DNA of 64,000 bases, taken from positions 558,001 to 622,000 of the forward strand of contig NZ_PVZV01000003.1 in assembly GCF_002995495.1 (NCBI RefSeq), given 5' to 3'. A program made the position numbers and the translations under genes. The notes below the pieces were generated by a model. It searched no databases and was not told the origin of the DNA. It worked only from the letters and a program-made list of their open reading frames with translations. The stretch's first letter is position 1; every line of letters begins with the position of its first letter. Origin of the DNA: Actinocorallia populi (GTDB lineage: Bacteria; Actinomycetota; Actinomycetes; Streptosporangiales; Streptosporangiaceae). Below are positions 31,106 to 39,619 of the stretch, in pieces.

Positions 31106-31843
31106 ATGACGGAGTTCAGTGATCTGTGGGGGTCCCAGGCGGACCCCGATCTGTGGATCGTGGCGGCCGCGGCCGTGCTCGCCCTGTTCCTGGTGGCCTA
31201 CGGACCCGCCTGGCGGGTGTCGCGCAACGTGGTGACCATCGCCCACGAGGGCGGCCACGCGCTCGTGGCGCTGCTCACCGGACGCAAGCTCGACGGCATC
31301 CGGCTGCACTCCGACACCTCCGGCGTCACCGTCTCCCGGGGCAGGCCCGACGGGGCGGGCATGGTGCTCACCGCGCTCGCCGGCTACGTCGCGCCGCCGC
31401 TGCTGGGACTGTTCTTCGCCTGGCTGCTGGAGGTCGGGCGGATCACCCTCATGCTGTGGTTCGCGCTGGCGCTGCTGGCCGCGATGCTGGTGCTGATCCG
31501 CAACGCCTTCGGCGTCGTGTCGGTGCTGACCACCGGCGGGATCGTCTTCGCGGTCTCCTGGTTCGCGCCGACCGACGTGCAGGCCGCCTTCGCCTACTTC
31601 GGAGCCGCCTTCCTGCTGCTGGCGGGCGCGCGGCCGGTGATCGAACTGCAGCGGCTGCGCGCCCTGCGCCAGGCGCCGAGCTCCGACGCCGACCAGCTGG
31701 CCCAGCTCACCGGGGTGCCGGGGCTGGTGTGGGTCCTCGTCTTCGGGCTGGTCGCCCTGGCCTCCCTGCTGCTCGGCGGAAAGCTGCTGCTCCCCGCCGA
31801 GCCGTTCGACGCCTCCTTCGGCTGGTGGACGTCCGCGCCCTGA
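31106..31843 (+). CDS. M50-like integral membrane metallopeptidase (HEGGH)
   Basis: 245 aa with about six membrane helices. HEGGH (residues 47-51) is the zinc-binding and catalytic motif of site-2-protease-like M50B peptidases. A second metal ligand may lie in the later hydrophobic helix (L-x-R-N-A-F-G). No PDZ domain is present. Such proteins may cleave membrane-embedded regulators. No anti-sigma factor adjoins; the nearest membrane-anchored sigma-like protein is at 17723-18667, too far to infer a pairing. Stands alone on the plus strand, ending 3 bases before a convergent lipoprotein gene. Confidence 0.85.
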   Translation: MTEFSDLWGSQADPDLWIVAAAAVLALFLVAYGPAWRVSRNVVTIAHEGGHALVALLTGRKLDGIRLHSDTSGVTVSRGRPDGAGMVLTALAGYVAPPLLGLFFAWLLEVGRITLMLWFALALLAAMLVLIRNAFGVVSVLTTGGIVFAVSWFAPTDVQAAFAYFGAAFLLLAGARPVIELQRLRALRQAPSSDADQLAQLTGVPGLVWVLVFGLVALASLLLGGKLLLPAEPFDASFGWWTSAP

Positions 31844-31846
31844 CGG

Positions 31847-33076
31847 TCAGCCGCCGGTGACCTCCGGACCGGGCTCGGGCTCGGGCTCCTCGGTCCGGGG
31901 CTGCTGGGTCTGCCGGGGCTCGGTCTGGACCTCCTGGGGCCGCGGCTGCTCGGTCTGCTGGCCGCTCTGCTGGGTCTGCGCCGGCCCGGCCGGGCCGGGG
32001 TCGGGCTCCACCGTCCCGCCGCCGGGCTCGGGCGCCTCCGCGGTGGGGCCGGGATCCTCCTCGACGGCCGCGGACGGGGCCTCTTCCGGAGTCTGCGCAC
32101 CGGTCGCCGGGGAGGGATCCTCGGTGGCCTCGGTCTCCGCGGGCTCCTGCGAGGGGGACTCCGAGGAGGTCTCCCCCGGGGTCCCGGGGGCCGTCGGGGT
32201 GCCCGGCCCGAAGGACGTGCCGGGGTCCGCGGACGGGTCGGGGCCGGTGGACGTGCCGGGGCCGCCCGGTGCCGTGGGGAGGCCGCCGGGGGTCGTGGGG
32301 CCGGGGGTCTGGCCGTTCGTGGACACCGGCGGCTCGGAGCGGGCGGCGGCCGGGATCGGCTTGGCGGCGCCGTCCCGGTCTCCACCGGTCCCCACGGGAC
32401 GCTCGAAGGCTGTCTCGGTCTCGGAGTCGACCAGCGTCAGGCTCTCCACCTCCTGTCCGGGGGTCTCGATCACCGTCACTTTCTCGCCACTGAACTGTGG
32501 CCACGAAGCGCCACGGAAATCACTTTCCGTCGGGTCTATTTCCTTATCGGGCGGTGTCAGGGGGTTACCGCAATTACATTTGACGACCGGCACCCCGTTG
32601 CGGTCGACCAGCACCGCGACTCCCGCCTGCAGCACGGCGGGAAGCGCGGTGGCCGTCCCCTCCCGGTACCCGTGGTTGGTGACCAGGGTGTCGACGCGCA
32701 GCACCGCGGGGGTCAGGCCCGCCACGAACCCGGGGATCTCCCCCGGGGTGATGCCCAGGACGCCCGACCACGCCTCGGCCTTCTCCGCGCCGGCCTGCAG
32801 GAACTCCACCAGCGCCGTCTTGTCGCAGGAGGCGGCCTTGCGGGTGCCGCCGTAGAGGCCGGGGGCGTCGCCCTCGACCTGACCGCCCGCCTCGGCGCGG
32901 CGGTCCACCCGCTCGTCGTCGTCGGCGTTCGCCGCCAGGGTGTAGGGATCGGGGCCGGGATCGCCGACCGCGAGCCTGGTAATGGTCTTTCCGGCCTCCC
33001 CGCAGGCCGTCACGGACATCAGCAGCAGGAAAAGGGCGGCCGTGGCCGTCCGCGTCCTGGTGACCCTCGTGCTCAT
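31847..33076 (-). CDS. DUF6777-domain lipoprotein with long Pro/Glu/Gln/Thr tail
   Basis: 409 aa. Lipobox SVTAC (Cys25). The DUF6777 domain (about 50-210) shows the family landmarks GLYGGT, SCDKTALVEFL, LRVDTLVTNHGY, VLQAGVAVLVDRNGVPVVKCNCGNPL in order. The second half (about 235-409) is unstructured and rich in P, E, T, G and Q, likely spanning the wall. The function of DUF6777 is unknown. It is divergent from a transmembrane Ser/Thr kinase gene across 101 bp, an arrangement that suggests shared control and perhaps kinase sensing or substrate coupling. Confidence 0.85.
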   Translation of the reverse strand: MSTRVTRTRTATAALFLLLMSVTACGEAGKTITRLAVGDPGPDPYTLAANADDDERVDRRAEAGGQVEGDAPGLYGGTRKAASCDKTALVEFLQAGAEKAEAWSGVLGITPGEIPGFVAGLTPAVLRVDTLVTNHGYREGTATALPAVLQAGVAVLVDRNGVPVVKCNCGNPLTPPDKEIDPTESDFRGASWPQFSGEKVTVIETPGQEVESLTLVDSETETAFERPVGTGGDRDGAAKPIPAAARSEPPVSTNGQTPGPTTPGGLPTAPGGPGTSTGPDPSADPGTSFGPGTPTAPGTPGETSSESPSQEPAETEATEDPSPATGAQTPEEAPSAAVEEDPGPTAEAPEPGGGTVEPDPGPAGPAQTQQSGQQTEQPRPQEVQTEPRQTQQPRTEEPEPEPGPEVTGG

Positions 33077-33177
33077 GGCGAGCCCCCGTCCGGGATTGGT
33101 ACTCCTCTCCAGTCTGATGTCTCATAGAGAAGAAAAGTGCACAATGACCATGAGGTTTTCGATGGGGGGACGGACGC

Positions 33178-34539
33178 GTGCTTCCGCTGGAACCGGGAGA
33201 TCCCGAACGGCTCGGCGACTACCCGCTGCTCGGCAGGCTCGGTGAGGGCGGACAGGGCACGGTGTTCCTCGGCGAGGGCCACGGAGGCCGCGTCGCGGTC
33301 AAACTGCTGCACGCCCGGCTCAGCAACGACCCGATCGCGCGGGCGCGGTTCGTCCGGGAGCTGACGACGATCGAGCGGATCGCCGGGTTCTGCACCGCCC
33401 AGGTCCACGCCGCCGACCTCGACGGCGACCGGCCCTACATCGTCAGCGAGTACGTGCCGGGGCCGTCCCTCCAGCAGCTCGTGCGCGAGAAGGGGCCGCG
33501 CGAGGACGGGGCGCTGATGCGGCTCGCCGTCGGCACCGCCACCGCGCTGACCGCGATCCACCGGGCCGGGATCGTGCACCGCGACTTCAAGCCGCCGAAC
33601 GTGCTCATGGGTCCCGACGGTCCGCGCGTCATCGACTTCGGTATCGCGCGGGCGCTCGACAACGTCGGGCACACCATGACGGGGCAGCTGGTCGGCACGC
33701 CCGCCTACATGGCGCCCGAGCAGTTCACCGAGTACGTGGTGGGACCGGCCTCCGACCTGTTCGCCTGGGGCTCGACCATGGTCTTCGCGGCGACCGGGCG
33801 CACCCCGTTCGGCAACGGCGACCTGTACGCGATGCTGAACCGGATGCGCGGGGGGAACCCGGACGTGAGCGGGCTGCCGGAGGAGCTGGTCCGCCCCGTC
33901 CTGGACTGCCTGGCCCGCGACCCGGCGGAGCGGCCCACGGCGGACGAGCTGCTGTGGCGGCTGCTGGGCGAGCGGCCGGAGATCACGCCGGCGAGGCCGT
34001 TCCCGCCGGACGGCGCCACGGTGGCGGACGAGCCGTCGACCCGGGTGGAGCCGGTGGCGGACCGGGCGCCGGTCACCGAGGTGGAGCACACGGAGGACCT
34101 CGGCGAGCCCGTCCGGGCCGCCGGACGGCGGGCGGGGCGCGGGCCGCTGCGCCGCACCGTGCCCCTCTTCCTGGGGCTGCTGCTGGTGTTCCTGGCGTCA
34201 CTGCTCGACATGGCGTCCCTGTCGGTGCTCTCCAGCGGCTCCGTCACCGAGCTCCGCCAGCAGTGGGCCCTCGTGCTGTCCCTCGTCTACACCTCGCTGG
34301 CGGTCATCACGATGTTCGGGATCGTCGCGGCCTGGCGGGGCTTCGCCTCCGGCGTCTGGACGGTCATCGCGGTCCGCGTCGTCCGGGTGGCGGTGTGGCT
34401 GGCGACGCTCGGCCAGGTGCCGCCGCGCCCCGAGACCATCGTCCTGCAGGCGCTCACCCCCGTCCTGGTGATCGGGCTGCTGCTGCTGGCGCTGGCGCGC
34501 GGACGGGAGCGCGGGAGGACGGCGGCCGCCGCCGGCTAG
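33178..34539 (+). CDS. Transmembrane Ser/Thr protein kinase (PknB-like catalytic domain)
   Basis: 453 aa. A complete Hanks-type kinase domain (about 15-275): Gly loop GEGGQG, VAIK Lys42 (VAVKLL), HRDFKPPN (Asp136, Lys138, Asn141), DFG at 153-155, activation-segment T-x-x-Y-M-A-P-E. After a Pro/Glu-rich juxtamembrane stretch (275-315), about four membrane helices (325-445) replace the usual single helix plus PASTA sensor. Substrates are unknown. Unlike the two kinase-like proteins at 7192-11275, every catalytic residue is present. GTG start. Its stop overlaps that of the convergent CDF gene by 4 bases. Confidence 0.93.
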   Translation: MLPLEPGDPERLGDYPLLGRLGEGGQGTVFLGEGHGGRVAVKLLHARLSNDPIARARFVRELTTIERIAGFCTAQVHAADLDGDRPYIVSEYVPGPSLQQLVREKGPREDGALMRLAVGTATALTAIHRAGIVHRDFKPPNVLMGPDGPRVIDFGIARALDNVGHTMTGQLVGTPAYMAPEQFTEYVVGPASDLFAWGSTMVFAATGRTPFGNGDLYAMLNRMRGGNPDVSGLPEELVRPVLDCLARDPAERPTADELLWRLLGERPEITPARPFPPDGATVADEPSTRVEPVADRAPVTEVEHTEDLGEPVRAAGRRAGRGPLRRTVPLFLGLLLVFLASLLDMASLSVLSSGSVTELRQQWALVLSLVYTSLAVITMFGIVAAWRGFASGVWTVIAVRVVRVAVWLATLGQVPPRPETIVLQALTPVLVIGLLLLALARGRERGRTAAAAG

Positions 34540-35525
34540 GGGACGGCCGGGCGGGGCGCCACGACCCTCGCCATGACGTGCCGCGGGCCGTGGGCCTCGC
34601 CGCAGTGCGGGCCCTCCTCCCGCGTGTGCTCGACCTCCAGCGTGGTGTGGGTGATCTCGTAGCGTTCGCGGAGCACCCGCCTCAGGTCGCGGCGCACGGT
34701 GCGGCAGTCGCCGTCCGGATCCACCAGGACGTGCGCCGACAACGCCGGATAGCCCGACGTCACCTCCCAGACGTGCAGGTCGTGCACCTCCAGGACGCGG
34801 GGGCGGCCGGCCATGGCCCCGCCGATCTCGGCCGGGTCCATGCCCGCGGGGGCGGCCTCCATGAGCACCCGGCCCGCGTCCCGCACCAGGCCCCAGCCCG
34901 CCTTCACCATGAGCACGGCGACGACCAGCGACGCGACCGCGTCGGCGCGGTGCCAGCCGGTGAACAGCACCACGCCGCCCGCCGCGGCGGTGGCCAGGAA
35001 CGCCAGCAGGTCGTTCAGGACGTGCTGGTAGGCGCCCTCGACGTTGAGGCTGGAGCGGTCGGCGCGGCTCATCAGCCAGGTCGCGGCCAGGTTGACCGCC
35101 ACGCCCGCCAGCGCGGTGCCCAGCACCACGCCGCCCTGGACCTCGGGCGGGTCCAGGAGGCGGCGCGCTCCCTCGTAGGCGAAGGAGAGCGCGAGCAGCA
35201 CCAGGGTGAGCCCGTTGAGCTGGGCCGACAGGATCTCGGCGCGTTTGAGGCCGTAGGTGTAGCCGCCCCTGGGCGGCGCCGCGGCGAGCCGCATCGCCAC
35301 CAGTGCCAGCGCGATCGCGACGGCGTCGGTGAGCAGGTGCGCCGCGTCCGTGAGCAGCGCCAGCGAACCGGAGGCCAGGCCCGCGGCCACCTCCACCACC
35401 ATGAAACCGGCGATCAGGGCGAGCGCGGCGACCAGATGCCCGCGGTCGGCCGGTACCTCCTCGCCGTGCTCGCCGTGCCTCCTCCGCCGCCCCAGACCGT
35501 GCCCGTGCCCGTGCCCCGTACCCAT
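34536..35525 (-). CDS. Cation diffusion facilitator (CzcD/ZitB-like zinc exporter)
   Basis: 329 aa. A His-rich N-terminus (GHGHGHGLG) is followed by six membrane helices with the metal site H-x3-D motifs: LLTDAAHLLTD in helix 2 and YQHVLNDLLAF in helix 5. A cytoplasmic CDF C-terminal domain (about 225-329) carries HDLHVWEVTSGYPALSAHV and a His/Cys-containing tail (GPHCGEAHGPRH). It exports Zn2+ (possibly Co/Cd) in exchange for protons. Divergent from the MoxR-VWA cluster and convergent with the kinase. Confidence 0.93.
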   Translation of the reverse strand: MGTGHGHGHGLGRRRRHGEHGEEVPADRGHLVAALALIAGFMVVEVAAGLASGSLALLTDAAHLLTDAVAIALALVAMRLAAAPPRGGYTYGLKRAEILSAQLNGLTLVLLALSFAYEGARRLLDPPEVQGGVVLGTALAGVAVNLAATWLMSRADRSSLNVEGAYQHVLNDLLAFLATAAAGGVVLFTGWHRADAVASLVVAVLMVKAGWGLVRDAGRVLMEAAPAGMDPAEIGGAMAGRPRVLEVHDLHVWEVTSGYPALSAHVLVDPDGDCRTVRRDLRRVLRERYEITHTTLEVEHTREEGPHCGEAHGPRHVMARVVAPRPAVP

Positions 35526-35583
35526 CGTCCCCCCTTCGGCGGGGCCAGGATAGACGGCCGCGGATTTTGTCGGGGGGCATCGC

Positions 35584-35589
35584 TAGATT
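35584..35589 (+). promoter_or_regulatory. -10 element for leaderless transcription of the SWIM-family gene
   Basis: TAGATT lies 7 bases before the GTG at 35597, the standard actinobacterial leaderless arrangement (TANNNT, then the start codon as +1). No clear -35 is visible. Confidence 0.45.
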
Positions 35590-35596
35590 CGATTAT

Positions 35597-36679
35597 GTGA
35601 GCGAACGATCGGGCATCCCCGGATGGAGCAGAGAGCAGGGGCCGGCGCTTGCGCCTGACGCGTCGTCTCAGAACACCGCAGGTCAGGAGGAATCTACGGA
35701 GCTTCCGGTGGAAACCGCCGGAGCGGATCAGGCGGCCGACGAGAAGCGGAGGCAGGCCAGGGAGCGCACCGCCGAACGGCGGGCCCGCATGGTCGACGCG
35801 GGTGTCGCGGAGCTCGCGCAGTGGCTGCGCGACCAGGTGTCCCGCGGCCTGGCCGGTGCCGAGCGCGCCCCGCACACGTTGTGGGACGAGGCCGCGCGGC
35901 GGCTGGTGGACGCGCAGGCCAGGGCCCTGGCCGACCGGGTGCGGGAGCTGGCCGCCGTCCCCCGGCGCGGCGAGCGCTGGCCGTCCCGGCTGCTGGAGGA
36001 GTACGGGCTGCTGCACCTGCTGGTCCGCGCCTACCAGCGGCAGGACGGCCTGCCGCCCGGGCTGCGCGCCACCGTCCGCGCCCGGATCGGCTTCACCGCC
36101 GCCCGCGAGGACGTCCTGGCCGGGCCGCGCGTCCGCGACGACTGGTACGTCCTGGGCGTCCACGAGTCCGAGCGGGACGACCTGCGGACCCGGCGCACCT
36201 GGCTGCGCGGCCTGTCCACCGGCCGCCCCGCCCTGATCCTGGCCTACGGCGCCTCCTCCCGCCCCCTGGAACCCGTCGACCTCCCGCCCGGCACGGCAGT
36301 GGACGCCTCCCTGGCGTTCCACCCCGGCGCCCCGCCCCTGCGGGCCGTCGCCGCCGAGCTGCACGCCCCTCCCCGCCCCGCCCCGCCCCCCGGGAGCACC
36401 GTCATGGACCTCCTCGACGACCACGCCGCCGCCCTCTCCCAGGACCCCTGGCTCGACCGCTGGCCCGCCGCCCTGGCCTCGGTGCGCCTGGCCCGCTCCG
36501 ACGGCCTCCACCTCGTCGACCCCGCGGGCGACTCCCTCCCGGTGAAGACCCACGACCCGTGGCGCCTGCTGTCCTTCTCCGGCGGAGCCCCCCTGACCCT
36601 CGCCGGCGAATGGACCCCCACCGGTCTGCGCCCCCTGTCCGCCTGGCACCCCACCGAAGGCTTGGTGACCCTCCCGTGA
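35597..36679 (+). CDS. SWIM-family protein of the MoxR-VWA cluster lacking its SWIM zinc finger
   Basis: 360 aa. The first residues (…ALAPDASSQ, 17-25) match the N-terminus of the SWIM zinc-finger proteins that head this cluster in actinobacteria. The body from about residue 50 (RRQARERTAERRARMVDAGVAEL…) matches their C-terminal domain. The about 100-residue stretch between them that normally carries the CxC…CxH SWIM finger is missing. Only some 25 unrelated residues (NTAGQEESTELPVETAG…) join the two parts, encoded by less GC-rich DNA. A frameshift cannot hide it, because the intervening DNA is too short. DNA binding through SWIM is presumably lost. Probably the first gene of the 35597-43740 operon. 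Confidence 0.7.
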   Translation: MSERSGIPGWSREQGPALAPDASSQNTAGQEESTELPVETAGADQAADEKRRQARERTAERRARMVDAGVAELAQWLRDQVSRGLAGAERAPHTLWDEAARRLVDAQARALADRVRELAAVPRRGERWPSRLLEEYGLLHLLVRAYQRQDGLPPGLRATVRARIGFTAAREDVLAGPRVRDDWYVLGVHESERDDLRTRRTWLRGLSTGRPALILAYGASSRPLEPVDLPPGTAVDASLAFHPGAPPLRAVAAELHAPPRPAPPPGSTVMDLLDDHAAALSQDPWLDRWPAALASVRLARSDGLHLVDPAGDSLPVKTHDPWRLLSFSGGAPLTLAGEWTPTGLRPLSAWHPTEGLVTLP

Positions 36680-36893
36680 CCCCCACCACCCCGCCCCCGC
36701 GCCCCCGGCCCGCCCCCCGTACCCGCACCACCTTCACCCGCCCCGGCCTGCAGGTCCTCACCGACGTGGGCCTCCACACCGGCGTGACGTCCGCCTCCCC
36801 CTCCCGTTCCGCCCTGTCCTGCGAGCCCCCGGCCCCCGCCCCGCACCCGGGCCCGGCGCACCGGACGGCGGGTTCGGACGGGGGTGGTCCACG

Positions 36894-38402
36894 GTGAGCG
36901 TGTGGGAGGAGCACGTGACGGCGGCGCTGCTGGGGACCCAGCGCAAGGCGGCGCCGAAGCTGGAGGAGGTGCCGCTGGCGGAGGAGGACGCGGCCGCACG
37001 GCTGCTGGACCAGGCCGGGCTGCTGGCCGTGCAGCGGCGGGCCGGGCGGCGGCCGGGAAGGGCCGAGGCCGGGAGGCTCGTCGCGCCCGCGCCGGCCGAG
37101 ACGCTGCCGGTGGTCCCGGCCGCGGCCGGGAGGCGGCTGGAGCGGCTCCTCGGCGGAGACCGGCCCCGGCTGCTGCCCGAATGGCTGGGCGAGGCCGCCG
37201 CGCGCGGGTACCGGGTGCCGGCGCGCAGCCTGCCCGACCTGCTGGACAAGGGGCGGGGGGACCGGGCCGTGCGCCCCCTCATCGCGCGGACGGCCGGGCA
37301 GCGGGGAGCGTGGCTGGCGCTGCAGAACTCCGACTGGGCCTACCTGCTGACCGAGTCCGCCGCCTCCGTCGAGGCCGTCGCCGACTGGGCGGGCGGCACC
37401 CGGGCGCAGCGGGTGGCCTACCTGACGGCGCTGCGCCTGAACGACCCCGGCGCGGCGCGCGAGAAGCTCCTGGAGAGCTGGTCCCGCGAGACCGCGCCCG
37501 ACCGCGCGGCGTTCCTGGCCGTCTTCGAGCACGGGCTGTCGGAGGCCGACGAGGAGTTCCTCGAGCGCTCCCTGGACGACCGCGGCAAGGACGTCCGGCA
37601 GCACGCCGCCGACCTGCTCGCCCGGCTGCCCCGCTCGGCCTACGCCCGGCGCATGGCCGGACGCGCCCAGCGGCTGCTGCGGCTGGAGAAGCGCACCGTG
37701 CGGTCCCGCAGGCGGACGCGGATCGTCGTGGAGCTCCCCGAGGAGCACGACGACGCGATGGCGCGCGACGGCATCCCGTTCCACCCGCCCGGCTCCTTCT
37801 CCCCCTCGGCGGCACGGACGGGGGTGCGCGCCGCCTGGCTGCGCGAGATCCTCGCCCGCACTCCGCTCGACAGCTGGACCGAGTCCTCGGGGCTCACCTC
37901 CGGCGAGCTGGTGGCGCTGCCCGTCGCCGACGACCTCGCCCACGACGTGCACCTGGGCTGGGCGCGGGCCGCACTGCGGCAGCGCGCCGCGGACTGGGCG
38001 CGGTCCCTGCTCGGCGACGGGGCGCTCGTCGAGGAGGCCGAGGCGCCGGCCGGGCTGCTGGAGCTACTGCCCGAGGACGAGCGGGACGCCGCCGCGGCCG
38101 AGCTCGTCCGCGCCGCCGAGGACCAGGCGCACCTGCTGCGGTTGTTGTCCCGGCTCCCCTCGCCCTGGACGGGGCCGCTGGCCGAGGCCGTCCTGGCCCT
38201 GCTGGAGTCGGTGCTCCCGGACGCCGACGCCACCCGGTTCGTCTCCCAGCTGTGCCGGCTGGCCGACGAGCGGCTCACGCCCGCCGCCGCGCCCCGGCTG
38301 CTGTCCCTGGCCGAACTGCACGGCAAGTGGCCACTGGTGGAACTCGCCGAGACCCTCCGGTTCCGGCACGACATGCTGCAGGAGCTCGCCGAGAGCCCTT
38401 GA
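36894..38402 (+). CDS. DUF5691 family protein (MoxR-VWA cluster)
   Basis: 502 aa, soluble and mostly helical. The start (SVWEEHVTAALLGTQRK) and the central LALQNSDWAYLL and IPFHPPGSFSP segments are features I recognise from DUF5691 proteins. Pattern and length suggest HEAT-like helical repeats, with no catalytic motif. It is always found with SWIM, MoxR, DUF5682 and VWA partners in actinobacteria, so a structural or adaptor role in that complex is inferred. The 214 bp before it contain only a low-complexity frame. Confidence 0.8.
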   Translation: MSVWEEHVTAALLGTQRKAAPKLEEVPLAEEDAAARLLDQAGLLAVQRRAGRRPGRAEAGRLVAPAPAETLPVVPAAAGRRLERLLGGDRPRLLPEWLGEAAARGYRVPARSLPDLLDKGRGDRAVRPLIARTAGQRGAWLALQNSDWAYLLTESAASVEAVADWAGGTRAQRVAYLTALRLNDPGAAREKLLESWSRETAPDRAAFLAVFEHGLSEADEEFLERSLDDRGKDVRQHAADLLARLPRSAYARRMAGRAQRLLRLEKRTVRSRRRTRIVVELPEEHDDAMARDGIPFHPPGSFSPSAARTGVRAAWLREILARTPLDSWTESSGLTSGELVALPVADDLAHDVHLGWARAALRQRAADWARSLLGDGALVEEAEAPAGLLELLPEDERDAAAAELVRAAEDQAHLLRLLSRLPSPWTGPLAEAVLALLESVLPDADATRFVSQLCRLADERLTPAAAPRLLSLAELHGKWPLVELAETLRFRHDMLQELAESP

Positions 38403-38457
38403 AGGCGCCCTCGCCGCGAACCCGCCACCCCGCTCGAGAACCCCGAGGAGACCGACG

Positions 38458-39564
38458 ATGACCGACGGCACGCCCGATGCCGCCACCGGCGTCCTGCGCC
38501 CGCACGCCGAGCAGGAGTACGCCGGCGAGCTCGCCAGGCTGGCCGAGTTGGACGAGCGGCCCCGCCCCCCGGGCTGGCGGTTGTCGCCGTGGGCCGTCAC
38601 GACGTACCTGCTCGGCGGCGAGCTCCCCGACGGCACCGCCGTCACGCCCAAGTACGTGGGCCCCCGCAGGCTGATCGAGGTCGCCGTCGCCACCTTGGCG
38701 ACCGACCGCGCGCTGCTCCTGCTCGGCGTCCCCGGCACCGCCAAGACCTGGGTGTCGGAGCATCTGGCCGCGGCGGTCAGCGGCGACTCGACGCTGCTGG
38801 TGCAGGGCACCGCCGGCACCCCGGAGGAGGCGATCCGCTACGGCTGGGACTACGCGCGGCTGCTCGCCGAGGGCCCGTCCGAGAAGGCGCTGGTGCCGGG
38901 CCCGCTGATGCGGGCGATGCGGCGGGGCGCGGTCGCGCGCGTCGAGGAGCTCACCCGGATCCCCTCGGACGTGCAGGACGCCCTCATCACGATCCTGTCG
39001 GAGAAGACCCTGCCGGTCCCCGAGCTGGACACCGAGGTCCAGGCCCGCCGGGGCTTCACCGTGATCGCCACCGCCAACGACCGCGACCGCGGCGTCAACG
39101 AGCTGTCCAGCGCGCTGCGCCGCCGGTTCAACACCGTGGTCCTGCCCGTCCCCGCCTCCCTGGAGGACGAGGTCGACATCGTCTCCCGGCGCGTCGCCCG
39201 GCTGGGCCGCGCACTGGAGCTCCCCGCGCCCTCGGCGGGGCTGGAGGAGATCCGGCGGGTCGTCACCGTCCTGCGCGAGCTGCGCTCGGGCCGCACCGAG
39301 GACGGCCGCACCCGGCTGAAGACGCCCAGCGGCACCCTGAGCACCGCCGAGGCGATCTCCGTCGTCACCGGCGGGCTCGCCCTGGCCGCCCACTTCGGCG
39401 ACGGCGTCCTGCGCCCCGCCGACCTCGCCGCGGGCCTGCAGGGCACCGTCGTCCAGGACCCGGTCTCCGACCGCGTCGTCTGGCAGGAGTACCTGGAGAC
39501 CGTCGTCCGCGACCGCCCCGGCTGGCGCGACTTCTACCGCGCCTGCCGCGAGACGCTCCCCTGA
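38458..39564 (+). CDS. MoxR-type AAA+ ATPase (MoxR-VWA cluster)
   Basis: 368 aa. Walker A is GVPGTAKT (90-97). Walker B is in RVEELTRIPSDVQDAL; MoxR proteins normally have D-E-x-x-R here, and the Asp position is Val-Glu-Glu. Sensor 1 is ATANDRDRGV, and the Arg finger SSALRRRFN is present. MoxR ATPases act with VWA partners as metal-dependent chaperones that remodel protein complexes. GAGGAG lies 7 bases before the ATG. The DUF5682 gene follows after 55 bp. Confidence 0.92.
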   Translation: MTDGTPDAATGVLRPHAEQEYAGELARLAELDERPRPPGWRLSPWAVTTYLLGGELPDGTAVTPKYVGPRRLIEVAVATLATDRALLLLGVPGTAKTWVSEHLAAAVSGDSTLLVQGTAGTPEEAIRYGWDYARLLAEGPSEKALVPGPLMRAMRRGAVARVEELTRIPSDVQDALITILSEKTLPVPELDTEVQARRGFTVIATANDRDRGVNELSSALRRRFNTVVLPVPASLEDEVDIVSRRVARLGRALELPAPSAGLEEIRRVVTVLRELRSGRTEDGRTRLKTPSGTLSTAEAISVVTGGLALAAHFGDGVLRPADLAAGLQGTVVQDPVSDRVVWQEYLETVVRDRPGWRDFYRACRETLP

Positions 39565-39619
39565 CGCGCCCCGCCCGCCTCCCGTCTCCCTTCCGCCCCG
39601 CTCACCCCCGGAGGACCGC

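Noticed and set aside
36676-36897. 73-codon Pro/Thr/Arg-rich frame between the SWIM-family and DUF5691 genes
   Set aside because: It starts with a GTGA overlap, but its sequence is low complexity without a recognisable family. Probably untranslated spacer, though a small protein cannot be excluded.
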